A DNA stretch of 64,000 bases from an uncultured Sphingomonadaceae bacterium (GTDB lineage Bacteria > Pseudomonadota > Alphaproteobacteria > Sphingomonadales > Sphingomonadaceae), in the NCBI GenBank assembly GCA_902806235.1, contig CADCVW010000095.1, positions 51,782-115,781 of the forward strand, in the 5' to 3' direction. The notes under the pieces were generated by a model, which was not told where the DNA came from, searched no databases, and worked only from the letters and a program-made list of their open reading frames with translations. Numbering within the stretch: position 1 is the stretch's first letter; the number at the start of each line of letters is the position of its first letter. This document shows positions 15,674-24,191 of this stretch, piece by piece. The position numbers and the translations under genes are program-made.

Positions 15674-16415
15674 GCGCAACTTCCGCTCGTTCGACGGGCT
15701 GGAGCTCGCCTGGAATGAGCTGGGCGAGGGGCGGCCCGTGCTGCTGCTCCACGGGCTGTTCTCCAACCCGGAGATGAATTGGCTGCGCTTCGGCCACGCG
15801 GCGGCGATGGCCGCGCGCGGGTTCCGGGTGATAATGCCGCACCTGCGCGGACACGGCGACAGCGCCGCGCCGCACGATCCCGCGGCCTACCCGCGCGACG
15901 TGCTGGCGCTGGATGGGACGGCGCTGGTCGCGGAGCTGGGCCTGACCGACTACGACCTCGGCGGCTACTCGCTCGGGGCGCGGACGGCGCTCCGCATGGT
16001 CGCGGGGCACGGCGTAGCCCCGCGGCGGCTCGTGCTCGGCGGCATGGGCTACGAGGGGACGGTCGGCACGGGACGCCGGGCGGACCATTTCCGGAAGGTG
16101 CTCAGCGGCCTCGGCACGCACCCGCGGGGCAGCCCCGAGTGGATGGCGGAGGCGTTCCTGAAGACGACGGGAGCGGACAGCCAAGCGCTGCTGCCGCTGC
16201 TCGACAGCTTCGTCGACACGCCACCGGAGGAGCTGGCGCGGGTCGAAACGGAGGCGCTGGTGGTGTGCGGGGCGGAGGACCGGGACAACGGCTCGGCCGA
16301 GCGGCTGGCGGGGGCGCTGGGGAACGCGCGTTACGAGGAGGTGCCGGGCAACCACATGAGTTCGGTGCTTAAGCCGGAGCTGGGGCGGGCGATCGCCGAC
16401 TTCCTCGCCGCTTGA
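15657..16415 (+). CDS. Alpha/beta-fold hydrolase
   Basis: A 252-aa alpha/beta hydrolase starting at a GTG (15657) that overlaps the GFA-like gene. Recognisable elements are the oxyanion-hole HGLFSN motif (about 32-37), the nucleophile elbow GGYSLGAR with Ser near residue 105, the strand ending VCGAEDRDNG with the acid residue, and the terminal GNHMSSV carrying the catalytic His. Substrate unknown; esterase or haloperoxidase-like activities would fit. Confidence 0.88.
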   Translation: MDAPTRRNFRSFDGLELAWNELGEGRPVLLLHGLFSNPEMNWLRFGHAAAMAARGFRVIMPHLRGHGDSAAPHDPAAYPRDVLALDGTALVAELGLTDYDLGGYSLGARTALRMVAGHGVAPRRLVLGGMGYEGTVGTGRRADHFRKVLSGLGTHPRGSPEWMAEAFLKTTGADSQALLPLLDSFVDTPPEELARVETEALVVCGAEDRDNGSAERLAGALGNARYEEVPGNHMSSVLKPELGRAIADFLAA

Positions 16416-16474
16416 CGCCGGCCGGGAGCGCGCTCCATTGTTCCGGCAGATCAAGTGACCGAAGGCGTATCGCA

Positions 16475-18337
16475 ATGAAATCAGCCTTTTCCACGCTCAC
16501 CCTCGCGGTCGTCCTCGCCGGCTGCGCGGCGACGGACGGGGCCGGGCCGGCCGCCGCCTCCGTCGATGCCGCACCCGCCGCTTCGGCAGTAGCGGCAACT
16601 GCCACTGCGGCGGAGGCCGACGCCTTCGTCGGGCGCGCGGAGAAGGAGTTCGCCGACTTCTCCGTCATCAGCAACCGCGCGCAATGGGTGAACTCGACCT
16701 ACATCACGGACGATACCGACGCGCTCGCTGCCTACTTCGGCGCGATCGGCACGGAAAAGGCGGTCGCCTACGCCAAGGAAGCAGCGCGTTTCGAACGGAC
16801 GGCGGGCCTGTCCTCCGACACGCGGCGCAAGCTCGACATCTTGAAGCAGGGGATCACCTTGCCCGCGCCCTCCACACCGGGCGCGGCGGCCGAGCTTTCC
16901 ACCATCTCCACCCGGCTCCAGTCGACCTACGGCAAGGGCAAGGGGACGCTGCGGGGCAAGCCAGTGTCGGGCAACGACCTGGAGGAGCAGATGGGCGTCG
17001 TGCGCGACCCCAAGCTGCTGGCGGAGATGTGGACGAGCTGGCATGAGAACGTCGGCCGGCCGATGCGCGGCGACTACGAGAAGCTGGTGACGGTTTCGAA
17101 CCAGGGCGCGAAGGAGCTCGGGTTCAGCGACGTCGGCTCAATGTGGCGGTCGGGCTACGACATGCCCGCCGACGAGTTCGCCGCGCTAACCGACAAGCTG
17201 TGGGGCGAGGTGCGCCCGCTCTACGAGCAGCTCCACTGCTACACGCGCGCCGAGCTGAACGAGAAGTACGGCGCCGCGGTGCAGCCGGCCACCGGCCCGA
17301 TCCGCGCCGACCTGCTCGGCAACATGTGGGCACAGGAATGGGGCAACATCTACGACGTGGTCGCGCCGAAGGGCGCGGGCGACATCGGCTACGACACGAC
17401 CGAGCTCTTAAAGCGCGCCAGGTACACGCCGGAGAAGATGGTTCGCACTGGCGAGGGCTTCTTCTCATCGCTCGGCTTCGCACCGCTCCCGGCTTCGTTC
17501 TACGAGCGTTCGCAGATCGTCCGGCCGGAGGGCCGCGAGGTGGTGTGCCACGCGTCGGCGTGGGATCTCGACAACAAGGACGACCTCCGCATTAAGATGT
17601 GCACCAAGGTCAACGGCGACGATTTCGTCACCGTGCATCACGAGCTCGGTCACAACTACTACCAGCGGGCCTACAACGGGCAGCCCTACCTGTACCTCAA
17701 CGGCGCGAACGACGGCTTCCACGAAGCGATCGGCGACGCGGTCGCGCTGTCGATCACCCCCGAGTACCTTGTGCAGATCGGGCTCCTCAAGCGGTCGGAA
17801 GTGCCGGCGGCCGACAAGGATCTCGGCCTCCTGCTGCGGCAGGCGATGGACAAGGTAGCCTTCCTCCCTTTCGGCCTGCTTGTCGACAAGTGGCGTTGGG
17901 GCGTGTTCGACGGTTCCATCCCGGCGAGCGGCTACAACAAGGGCTGGAACGACCTGCGGCTGCAGTACCAGGGGATCGCCCCGCCCGTGCAGCGGACGGA
18001 AGCGGACTTCGACCCCGGCGCCAAGTTCCACATCCCGGGCAACACGCCCTACACCCGCTACTTCCTCGCGCGCATCCTGCAGTTCCAGTTCTACAAGGCG
18101 GCCTGCGAGCAGGCGGGCTGGACCGGCCCGCTTCACCGCTGCTCCTTCTACGGCAACAAGGAGGTTGGCCAGCGGATGCAGGCGATGCTGGCGATGGGCG
18201 CGAGCAAGCCGTGGCCGGACGCGCTGGAAACGTTCACCGGTACGCGCGAGATGTCGGGCGCCGCGATGGTGGAGTACTTCCGCCCGCTGCAGAGCTGGCT
18301 GGAGGCGCAGAACAAGGGGCGGCGGTGCGGCTGGTAG
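16475..18337 (+). CDS. M2 family zinc metallopeptidase (ACE-like peptidyl-dipeptidase A), lipoprotein
   Basis: Bacterial homologue of angiotensin-converting enzyme, releasing dipeptides from peptide C-termini, probably in the periplasm. The 620-aa product has a lipoprotein signal (hydrophobic core then LAGCAA, Cys near residue 18) and an Ala-rich linker. The zinc site is complete: His389-Glu-Leu-Gly-His393 in VHHELGHNYY, and the third ligand Glu417 in GFHEAIGDA, 24 residues later exactly as in ACE. Other M2 features include YQGIAPP and the FHIPGNTPYTRYFLA stretch. The gene ends 13 bases inside a following SIMPL pseudogene frame. A dietary or scavenging role with the nearby TonB receptor is possible but not shown. 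Confidence 0.94.
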   Translation: MKSAFSTLTLAVVLAGCAATDGAGPAAASVDAAPAASAVAATATAAEADAFVGRAEKEFADFSVISNRAQWVNSTYITDDTDALAAYFGAIGTEKAVAYAKEAARFERTAGLSSDTRRKLDILKQGITLPAPSTPGAAAELSTISTRLQSTYGKGKGTLRGKPVSGNDLEEQMGVVRDPKLLAEMWTSWHENVGRPMRGDYEKLVTVSNQGAKELGFSDVGSMWRSGYDMPADEFAALTDKLWGEVRPLYEQLHCYTRAELNEKYGAAVQPATGPIRADLLGNMWAQEWGNIYDVVAPKGAGDIGYDTTELLKRARYTPEKMVRTGEGFFSSLGFAPLPASFYERSQIVRPEGREVVCHASAWDLDNKDDLRIKMCTKVNGDDFVTVHHELGHNYYQRAYNGQPYLYLNGANDGFHEAIGDAVALSITPEYLVQIGLLKRSEVPAADKDLGLLLRQAMDKVAFLPFGLLVDKWRWGVFDGSIPASGYNKGWNDLRLQYQGIAPPVQRTEADFDPGAKFHIPGNTPYTRYFLARILQFQFYKAACEQAGWTGPLHRCSFYGNKEVGQRMQAMLAMGASKPWPDALETFTGTREMSGAAMVEYFRPLQSWLEAQNKGRRCGW

Positions 18338-19059
18338 GCCCGCTCGCGGCGGCGCTGCTCGGCGCGACGCGCATAGGCGGTTAGGCGCAACCCGCCGCGC
18401 CAGTCGCGTCCGGCGAGACGCTGCTCAGCGTGGAGGCGCAGGGTGAGGCGCGCGCCCGGCCGGACGTGATGACGATACTTGCCGGGGTTGTGGCGACTGG
18501 TGCGACGACGGCGAAAGCGTTGCGCGCCAACGCCGAACTGTTTGACCGCCTGCTCGCGGCGGTACGTGCGGCCGGCGTCGCCCCGAGCGACCTGCAGACG
18601 CCGGCGCTGAGCGTCCAGCCGCGTTTCGCCCCGGGTGAACAGGACCGCGCGGAGCATGAGGATTGGCCGTCGCGGATCGTCGGCTACGTCGCGGGCAATC
18701 GGAAGGAGCTTCGCTTGCGCGACTTGCGTTGCGCGTCGGCGCTGATTGAGGCGCTGTTCGCGGCAGGCGCTAACGAGGTGCGCGGGCCGACCTTCTCCTT
18801 CGCGGATGACCGGCCGCAGCGCCGCGCCGCGGAGCGCGCGGCGGTGGCCGAAGCGCGCGCAGAAGCAGAGAATTAGTCGGCGGCCCTGGGTATGCGCGTC
18901 GGACGCGTGCTGCGCGTGGGCGATTGCCGATCGTTCACCGAAACCGGCAGCGGAGACGTTGTCGTCAGCGCGGCCCGCCGCGTGTCGACGGGGGTGGAGC
19001 CGGGCGAGATCACGATCACCACTACCGTCTTCGTCGACTTCGCGCTGATCGACCGCTAG
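18325..19059 (+). pseudogene. SIMPL (DUF541) domain protein gene interrupted by two in-frame amber codons
   Basis: Reading one frame from GTG 18325 gives a signal-peptide-like start (VRLVGPLAAALLGAT), a TAG at 18382-18384, a mature SIMPL domain (SVEAQGEARARPDVMTI through FADDRPQR), a second TAG at 18874-18876, and an intact C-terminal part (SAALGMRVGRVLRV through VFVDFALIDR) ending at 19059. There is no frameshift; only the two stops break it. Alignment by eye to the intact paralogue downstream places the second TAG at the conserved tyrosine of its EAYAARLNM motif, so TAC/TAT to TAG explains it. A product from GTG 18430 (148 aa) would lack the secretion signal and the C-terminal part. Sequencing error is the alternative. 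Confidence 0.82.
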
Positions 19060-19113
19060 CCTTCAGGCAGGCGTCCGGGGGCGGACGTCGCGGCGTGAAC
19101 AGGGGAGAGGTCA

Positions 19114-19908
19114 ATGAGCAGAGGAATGATCGCGCGCGGCGGGCTCGCGGCGGCGCTGGCGCTGGCGGCGGGGCCGGTCGCGGCGCAGCCCGTGCCGCCG
19201 GTCGCGATGCAGGTCGCGCCCGGCGAGGTGCTGCTGGAGGCCGGCGGCTACGGGCTGGCGCGGACGCCGGCGGACCTCGGCACCCTGGAGGTACCGATCC
19301 GGGCCGAGGGCGCGACCGAGGTGGCGGCGCGGCGCGCGTTCGAGGCGCAGCAGCGGCGGGTGGTCGACGCCGCGGTGCGCGCGGGCGTGGCACGGGCGGA
19401 CATCGTGCCGGAGTCCCCGCCGAAGATTGAGCGCGACGAGGCGGACACGCTGACCGACCTCGACGCGGAGGAGCCGGCGGCGAGCGAACGGCGGGCCGAG
19501 CCGCCCGTGTTCCGCGCCTCGGGTTCGGTCAAGTTCCGCTCGCGCAACGTGTCCCGCGCGGCGGCGGTGCGGGAGGCGATCGGGAACGCCGGCGTGGACA
19601 GCGTGCCCGACTTCGTCTTCTCACTCATCGACTCGCGCGCGGCGCGGCGGCAGGCGAAGACAGCCGCGGTGGAGCAGGCGCGCGGCGACGCGGAGGCCTA
19701 CGCTGCGCGGCTGAACATGCGCGTGGTGCGGATTGCGCGCATCAGCGAGCGGGCGGCGACCTACAACCTCAACAGCATCTACGGCCTCGCCTTCGACGCG
19801 CTGCTCGGCAACCCGCGCGGGCCGCTCGGCATCGTCGAGGAATATCAGGAAGGCGTGGTGGTGACGCCGGCGATCGTCGACGTGGACTTCGTGCTCGCGC
19901 CACGCTGA
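19114..19908 (+). CDS. SIMPL (DUF541) domain-containing periplasmic protein
   Basis: SIMPL-domain proteins (BP26/OMP28-like in bacteria) are secreted proteins of uncertain role, sometimes linked to oxidative stress. The 264-aa product has a signal peptide (about 1-24, ending GPVAAQ) and the SIMPL domain over the rest: VLLEAGGYGLARTPADLGTLEVPIR, then GSVKFRSRNVSRAAAVREAIGNAG, and the C-terminal EAYAARLNMRVVRIARISER followed by VTPAIVDVDFVLAPR. It is a tandem paralogue of the broken gene just upstream and appears intact, with a ribosome site GGGGAGAGG before ATG 19114. An acidic insert (ERDEADTLTDLDAEEPAASERR) interrupts the middle of the domain. Confidence 0.88.
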   Translation: MSRGMIARGGLAAALALAAGPVAAQPVPPVAMQVAPGEVLLEAGGYGLARTPADLGTLEVPIRAEGATEVAARRAFEAQQRRVVDAAVRAGVARADIVPESPPKIERDEADTLTDLDAEEPAASERRAEPPVFRASGSVKFRSRNVSRAAAVREAIGNAGVDSVPDFVFSLIDSRAARRQAKTAAVEQARGDAEAYAARLNMRVVRIARISERAATYNLNSIYGLAFDALLGNPRGPLGIVEEYQEGVVVTPAIVDVDFVLAPR

Positions 19909-19951
19909 GGGTGAACGTTGAACCTCAGGTGGAGGTGGCGCACCCAAATGT

Positions 19952-20033
19952 CCGTTCGCGCTGAGCATGTCGAAGCGCCCTTCTTCTCCCACGCGAAAGA
20001 GGGAGAGCTTTGACAAGCTCAGCCTGGACGGAA
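19952..20033. repeat. Dispersed inverted-repeat element, family B (copy 1)
   Basis: The left arm TCCGTTCGCGCTGAGC then ATGTCGAAGCGC (19952-19978) is answered by GAGCTTTGACAAGCTCAGC then CTGGACGGA (to about 20032). The arms are reverse-complementary apart from a few mismatches. It lies between convergent SIMPL and SDR genes. A second copy is at 58494-58582 with the same arm sequences. Confidence 0.78.
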
Positions 20034-20060
20034 ACGCGAAGTCGGCGGGTCGGCGCTCGC

Positions 20061-21215
20061 CTAGAGCGACTCCGGCCCGTTGGTCCGACCGGCGACCGGG
20101 GCAACGATCGCCAGGTCCTCTTCTTCCGCGATGACGATGGGCGGCACGGAGCGGGGGGCGTCGGCGTGGCCGGTCGCGGCGGCGTCTTCGTCGCGCCGCT
20201 CGCGGCGGCGGCGGAGCATCATCGGCGTTATCATCGCCGCAGCGGTGGCGGCGCTGATGAGCGCGGTGGCGGCGACCGGGTGCATCTGCGCCTGGAGCGT
20301 GAGGCTGCTGCGGCGGACGAAGTGGTCCTGGTTGGAGTCGATGCGGCCGTCCTCGCGCGCCTCGAACAGGTTGTCGTCGGTCCCGGGCTCGGGCGGCGTG
20401 TCCGTGGTCTGGCCGTCGACCCCCATCCGCGTCGCCATCAGCCTGTCGACCAGCGGCGGGGCGAGTTTGGTCAGCTTGGAGATCGCCAGCCCGCCGCCGC
20501 CGACCGTGATCTGGCGCTTGCGGTTCTCGGCGGCATAGAGGATCGCCTCGGCGACGAGCCGGGGATCGTAGAGCAGCGGCGGGATGCGCGCGGGCTTGCC
20601 GAGCTTGTTGCGGGCGTGCTCGGGGTAGGGCGTGTTGATGCTCGCGGGCTTGATCAGCGTCACGCTGACCGGCAGGTCGTCCATCTCGCACTCGACGCGG
20701 AGCGCGGTGGTGAAGCCGAGCACGGCGTGCTTCATCGCGGAATAAGCGCCCTGGATCGGCACGGCGCGCTCCGACAGCACGGAGCCGACGTTGATGAGCG
20801 CGCCGCCGCGGCTCTTCAGCGTTTCCAGCGCCACCAGGCTCGCGTTGACGAGGCCGAAATAGCCGACGTCGAACACGCGACGGTGCTCCTCCAGCGTCAG
20901 GTCGCGGAGCTTGGCGTAGACGGCCGCCGCCGCGTCGTTAATCCAGGTGTCGAAGCCGCCGAAGCGCTCGTGCGCTAGGTCCGACAGCTGGTTGGCGGTT
21001 TCCGGGTCGGCGATGTCGCCAGCGAGGTAGGTGGCGGACCCGCCTTCAGCCTCGATCTCGGCCGCGATGCGCTGCAGGGCGTCCTCGTTGCGCGCGGAGA
21101 GCACCACGGCCGCGCCGCGCGAGGCGGCGAGCTTGGCGGTGGCCAGCCCGATGCCGCTGGACGCGCCGACGATGACGATGACCTGGCGGTCGAGAGGCTT
21201 CAGGCGTGCGGGCAT
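20061..21215 (-). CDS. SDR family oxidoreductase with C-terminal extension
   Basis: Short-chain dehydrogenase/reductase, 384 aa, start at ATG 21215 with AGGAGTCTC upstream. The Rossmann fold carries GASSGIG (17-23, NADP type), a DIADP stretch, NDAAAAVYAKL (variant of NNAG), and the catalytic Tyr158-x3-Lys162 in YSAMK with Ser about 145. Beyond about residue 270 it continues past the normal SDR length: an acidic linker, then one hydrophobic segment (HPVAATALISAATAAAMITPMM) followed by RRRRERR and an acidic tail. That suggests a membrane-anchored dehydrogenase with its catalytic domain in the cytoplasm. Substrate unknown. Confidence 0.88.
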   Translation of the reverse strand: MPARLKPLDRQVIVIVGASSGIGLATAKLAASRGAAVVLSARNEDALQRIAAEIEAEGGSATYLAGDIADPETANQLSDLAHERFGGFDTWINDAAAAVYAKLRDLTLEEHRRVFDVGYFGLVNASLVALETLKSRGGALINVGSVLSERAVPIQGAYSAMKHAVLGFTTALRVECEMDDLPVSVTLIKPASINTPYPEHARNKLGKPARIPPLLYDPRLVAEAILYAAENRKRQITVGGGGLAISKLTKLAPPLVDRLMATRMGVDGQTTDTPPEPGTDDNLFEAREDGRIDSNQDHFVRRSSLTLQAQMHPVAATALISAATAAAMITPMMLRRRRERRDEDAAATGHADAPRSVPPIVIAEEEDLAIVAPVAGRTNGPESL

Positions 21216-21288
21216 GGGCGAGAGACTCCTGTCGGTGGCGGGTTCGGCCGTCCAACGGAGCGAGTGTGGGAAGGTTGCGATAGGGTAG

Positions 21289-21400
21289 CCCTTCTCCGCT
21301 CGCGGGAGAGGGTTGGGGGAAGGAAGCCGCCCGCGACCGGGGCACCCGTTGACCGGGCATGCCCTCGCCCCGGCCCTCTCCACGAGCGGGAAAGGGAGGA
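21289..21400. repeat. Dispersed inverted-repeat element, family C (copy 1)
   Basis: CCCTTCTCCGCTCGCGGGAG then AGGGTTGGGGGA (from 21289) is mirrored by CCCTCGCCCCGGCCCTCTCC then ACGAGCGGGAAAGGGAGGA (21362-21400). A related element lies at 38714-38862. It separates the peroxiredoxin gene from the SDR gene on the same strand. Confidence 0.7.
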
Positions 21401-21404
21401 AGGT

Positions 21405-21893
21405 TCAAGCGCGCAGCTGCTCCAGCAGCCGGTCGCCCGAGCTCACCTCGAAGGCGCCCGGCTCCTCGACGTTAAGCAGGCGTACCACGCCATCGTCGAC
21501 CAGCATGGAGTAGCGGCGGCTGCGCGTACCCATGCCGAAGCGCGACGCGTCGGCGGCGAGCCCTAGCGCCTGGTGGAAGTGGGCGGAACCGTCGGCGAGC
21601 ATCGTCACCTTGCCCGCTGCCCCCGTGTTTTCCGCCCAGGCGGCGAGGACGAAGGGGTCGTTCACCGCGGTGCAGGCGATCTCGTCGACGCCGGCGGCGT
21701 GGAGCTCCGCTTCGCGCTCGAGAAAGCTCGGAAGGTGCTTGACCGAGCAGGTGGGGGTGAAGGCGCCGGGCACGGCGAACAGCACGACGCGGCGGCCGCG
21801 GAACCAGTCGGGCGACTGCACGGGCTCGGGCCCGTCCGGGCCGGACTTGAGGAGGGTGGCGGCGGGTAGCTGGTCGCCGACGGCGATGGTCAT
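21405..21893 (-). CDS. Peroxiredoxin, Prx5 subfamily
   Basis: Thiol peroxidase that reduces hydrogen peroxide and alkyl hydroperoxides, using glutaredoxin or glutathione as reductant in this subfamily. The 162-aa product starts at ATG 21893 and carries the peroxidatic cysteine Cys49 in VPGAFTPTCSVKHLP, the exact Prx5 active-site pattern, plus RSRRYSMLVDDGVV with the conserved Arg. No obvious resolving cysteine motif is seen near the C-terminus. Confidence 0.93.
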   Translation of the reverse strand: MTIAVGDQLPAATLLKSGPDGPEPVQSPDWFRGRRVVLFAVPGAFTPTCSVKHLPSFLEREAELHAAGVDEIACTAVNDPFVLAAWAENTGAAGKVTMLADGSAHFHQALGLAADASRFGMGTRSRRYSMLVDDGVVRLLNVEEPGAFEVSSGDRLLEQLRA

Positions 21894-21937
21894 GCGGGGT
21901 CTCCCTGTTCGGTCGCCGGCGCTCTATAGCTACGCCC

Positions 21938-22498
21938 ATGCAAGCGCCAGTCAGTCTCCGCGGCCACCTCCTGCTGGCGCTCCCGGGCATCGGCGACCCG
22001 CGGTTTGAGCGGGCGGCCATGGCCCTGTGCGCGCACGACGAGGACGGCGCGCTCGCCGTCGGCGTGGGCGAGCCGGCCGGGCGGATGCGCTTCCACGACC
22101 TGCTGGGCGAGCTCGGCGTGCCGGCGGCGGGCGCACCGAAACCGCCCGTGCTGCTCGGCGGACCGCTGGAGCCCGGGCGCGGCTTCGTGCTGCACAGCAC
22201 GGAATGGGAAGGGGAGGGGACGCTGCGCGTGAGCGACGCCTTCGCGCTGACGACTACGCTCGACGTGCTCCACGCGATCGCTGCAGGGACGGGGCCGGAT
22301 CGGTGGCAGGCATGCCTGGGTTATGCCGGCTGGGGCGCGGGGCAGCTCGACGGCGAGCTGGCCGGGCACGGCTGGTTCAACGTGCCCGCGACCGAGGCGC
22401 TGCTATTCGAGACGGCGGTGGAGGACCGCTGGCGCGCGGCCTACGCGAGCGCGGGGGTGGACGTGCGGCTGCTGGCGACGACGGGCGGGACGGCTTAG
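21938..22498 (+). CDS. YqgE/AlgH family protein (DUF179)
   Basis: Small cytoplasmic protein family of unknown biochemical role. The 186-aa product begins LRGHLLLALPGIGDPRFERA (family: LxGxLLIAMPxMxDPxFxxS) and contains LLGGPLEPGRGFVLHS (family GGPVxxxRGFVLH) and the LGYAGWGAGQLDGEL motif, which are diagnostic. Divergent from the peroxiredoxin gene by 44 bases. Length is normal (about 185 aa). Confidence 0.93.
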   Translation: MQAPVSLRGHLLLALPGIGDPRFERAAMALCAHDEDGALAVGVGEPAGRMRFHDLLGELGVPAAGAPKPPVLLGGPLEPGRGFVLHSTEWEGEGTLRVSDAFALTTTLDVLHAIAAGTGPDRWQACLGYAGWGAGQLDGELAGHGWFNVPATEALLFETAVEDRWRAAYASAGVDVRLLATTGGTA

Positions 22499-22565
22499 GT
22501 CCGCGCGGCCAGCCGGCCGGGCAGGGCCGTCGGACGCGGCAGATCCGAACCGGCCGGGTAGAGCC

Positions 22566-22585
22566 ATATAAACGCATCTTTATAT
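22566..22585 (+). promoter_or_regulatory. AT-rich palindromic operator upstream of ahcY
   Basis: ATATAAA (22566-22572), six bases CGCATC, then TTTATAT (22579-22585) form a perfect 7-bp inverted repeat in otherwise very GC-rich DNA, 57 bases before the ahcY start. ArsR-family regulators of the S-adenosylmethionine/homocysteine cycle are reported to bind ATATAAA-type palindromes in proteobacteria; assigning this site to such a regulator is inference, and no ArsR gene lies in the window. Confidence 0.65.
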
Positions 22586-22641
22586 TTGCATCCGCGCCCT
22601 CGCTCGCCTAGGTGGCGGGGATATCCAGCAGGAGACTTCCC

Positions 22642-24054
22642 GTGGCGACCCAGCCCGTCCAGACCTTCACCGACTACGCCGTCGCCGACCTCTCGCTCGC
22701 CGCCTTCGGCCGCAAGGAGATCGAGATCGCCGAAACCGAGATGCCGGGATTGATGGCGCTGCGGGCCGAGTTCGGCGCATCCCAGCCGCTGCGCGGGGCG
22801 CGGATCGCGGGCTCGCTCCACATGACGATCCAGACGGCGGTGCTGATCGAGACGCTGACCGCGCTCGGCGCGCAGGTGCGCTGGGCGTCATGCAACATCT
22901 TCTCGACCCAGGACCACGCGGCCGCCGCCATCGCCGCAGCGGGCGTTCCCGTGTTCGCGCACAAGGGCGAGACCCTGGAGGAATATTGGGCCTTCATCGA
23001 CCGCATCTTCCAGTGGCCGAACAATGAGACGGCGAACCTGATCCTCGACGACGGCGGCGACGCGACGATGTGGGCGCTACTCGGCGCGAAGCTGGAGGCG
23101 GGCGGCAGCCTGGCCGAGCCCGAGAACGAGGAGGAGGTCGCCTTCGGGGCGGCGCTGCGCGCGGCGGTCGCCCGCGAGTCGGACTACCTGACCCGCACGG
23201 TGGAGGCGCTCAAGGGCGTTTCGGAGGAGACCACCACCGGCGTTCACCGCTTATACGAGATCGCCAAGCGCGGCGAGTTGCCGTTCCCGGCGATCAACGT
23301 CAACGACAGCGTGACCAAGTCGAAGTTCGATAACCTGTACGGCTGCCGGGAGTCCCTGGTGGACGCCATCCGCCGCGCGACGGACGTGATGCTGGCGGGC
23401 AAGGTCGCCTGCGTCGCGGGCTACGGCGACGTCGGCAAGGGTTCGGCGCAGTCGCTTCGCAATGGCGGGGCGCGGGTGATCGTGACGGAGGTCGACCCGA
23501 TCTGCGCGTTGCAGGCGGCGATGGACGGCTTCGAGGTGGTGACAATGGAGGAAGCCGCGCCGCGCGCCGACATTTTCTGCACCGCGACCGGTAACCTGGA
23601 CGTGATCACCGTCGACCACATGCGCGCGATGAAGAACATGGCTATCGTGTGCAACATCGGCCACTTCGACAGCGAGATCCAGATCGGCGCGTTGCAGAAC
23701 ATGCGCTGGACCGAGATCAAGCCGCAGGTCGACGAGGTCGAGTTCCCCGACGGCAAGCGTATCATTGTGCTCGCCAAGGGACGGCTGGTCAATTTGGGCT
23801 GCGCCACCGGGCACCCGAGCTTCGTGATGAGCTCGTCCTTCACCAACCAAGTGCTTGCGCAGATCGAATTGTGGACGCGCGCCGACGCCTACGGCAACGA
23901 CGTCTTCGTTCTGCCCAAGCACCTGGACGAGAAGGTCGCGGCGCTGCACCTGGAGAAGCTCGGCGTGAAGCTGACCACCCTCAGCGAGCGCCAGGCGGCG
24001 TACATCGGCGTAGCCCAGCAGGGGCCGTTCAAGCCGGCGCACTATCGCTACTGA
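22642..24054 (+). CDS. ahcY: Adenosylhomocysteinase (S-adenosyl-L-homocysteine hydrolase)
   Basis: Hydrolyses S-adenosylhomocysteine to adenosine and homocysteine, relieving product inhibition of methyltransferases and feeding methionine synthesis. The 470-aa product is assigned to a GTG at 22642 behind CAGGAGA (22628-22634); it begins [20 protein letters not shown]. The NAD site [14 protein letters not shown] is at 260-273, with substrate motifs [46 protein letters not shown], and the C-terminal KPAHYRY with the NAD-contacting Lys/Tyr. The length is the long alphaproteobacterial form, with an extra insert of about 40 residues relative to shorter enzymes. Confidence 0.97.
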   Translation: MATQPVQTFTDYAVADLSLAAFGRKEIEIAETEMPGLMALRAEFGASQPLRGARIAGSLHMTIQTAVLIETLTALGAQVRWASCNIFSTQDHAAAAIAAAGVPVFAHKGETLEEYWAFIDRIFQWPNNETANLILDDGGDATMWALLGAKLEAGGSLAEPENEEEVAFGAALRAAVARESDYLTRTVEALKGVSEETTTGVHRLYEIAKRGELPFPAINVNDSVTKSKFDNLYGCRESLVDAIRRATDVMLAGKVACVAGYGDVGKGSAQSLRNGGARVIVTEVDPICALQAAMDGFEVVTMEEAAPRADIFCTATGNLDVITVDHMRAMKNMAIVCNIGHFDSEIQIGALQNMRWTEIKPQVDEVEFPDGKRIIVLAKGRLVNLGCATGHPSFVMSSSFTNQVLAQIELWTRADAYGNDVFVLPKHLDEKVAALHLEKLGVKLTTLSERQAAYIGVAQQGPFKPAHYRY

Positions 24055-24072
24055 GCGGCGCTTCGCACCAAT

Positions 24073-24106
24073 CCGCCCGCTGTTGCCGTTCGGCAACGGT
24101 GGGCGG
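24073..24106 (+). terminator. Strong hairpin downstream of ahcY
   Basis: A 15-bp stem (CCGCCCGCTGTTGCC, 24073-24087, with GGCAACGGTGGGCGG, 24092-24106) closes on a GTTC loop; only two pairs are G-U wobbles. It starts 18 bases after the ahcY stop. No T-run follows, so it resembles the T-poor hairpin terminators of high-GC genomes. Confidence 0.65.
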
Positions 24107-24191
24107 CATACTACCGGTCCACACATGCTCGACCTGTTAACCAATGGCCGAGGCGGGCTAAGCTGTGCGTTCGCTTGGTTCAGGAAATAAC

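Noticed and set aside
18382..18876. Programmed amber readthrough or pyrrolysine-like recoding in the SIMPL gene
   Set aside because: No supporting element, no suppressor tRNA and no recoding gene is visible, and a single-base Tyr-to-stop change explains the second site. Treated as a pseudogene, with sequencing error as the alternative.
22499..22641. SAM or SAH riboswitch upstream of ahcY
   Set aside because: The leader is short and I could not see the conserved cores of known SAH or SAM aptamers. The AT palindrome is better explained as a protein operator.
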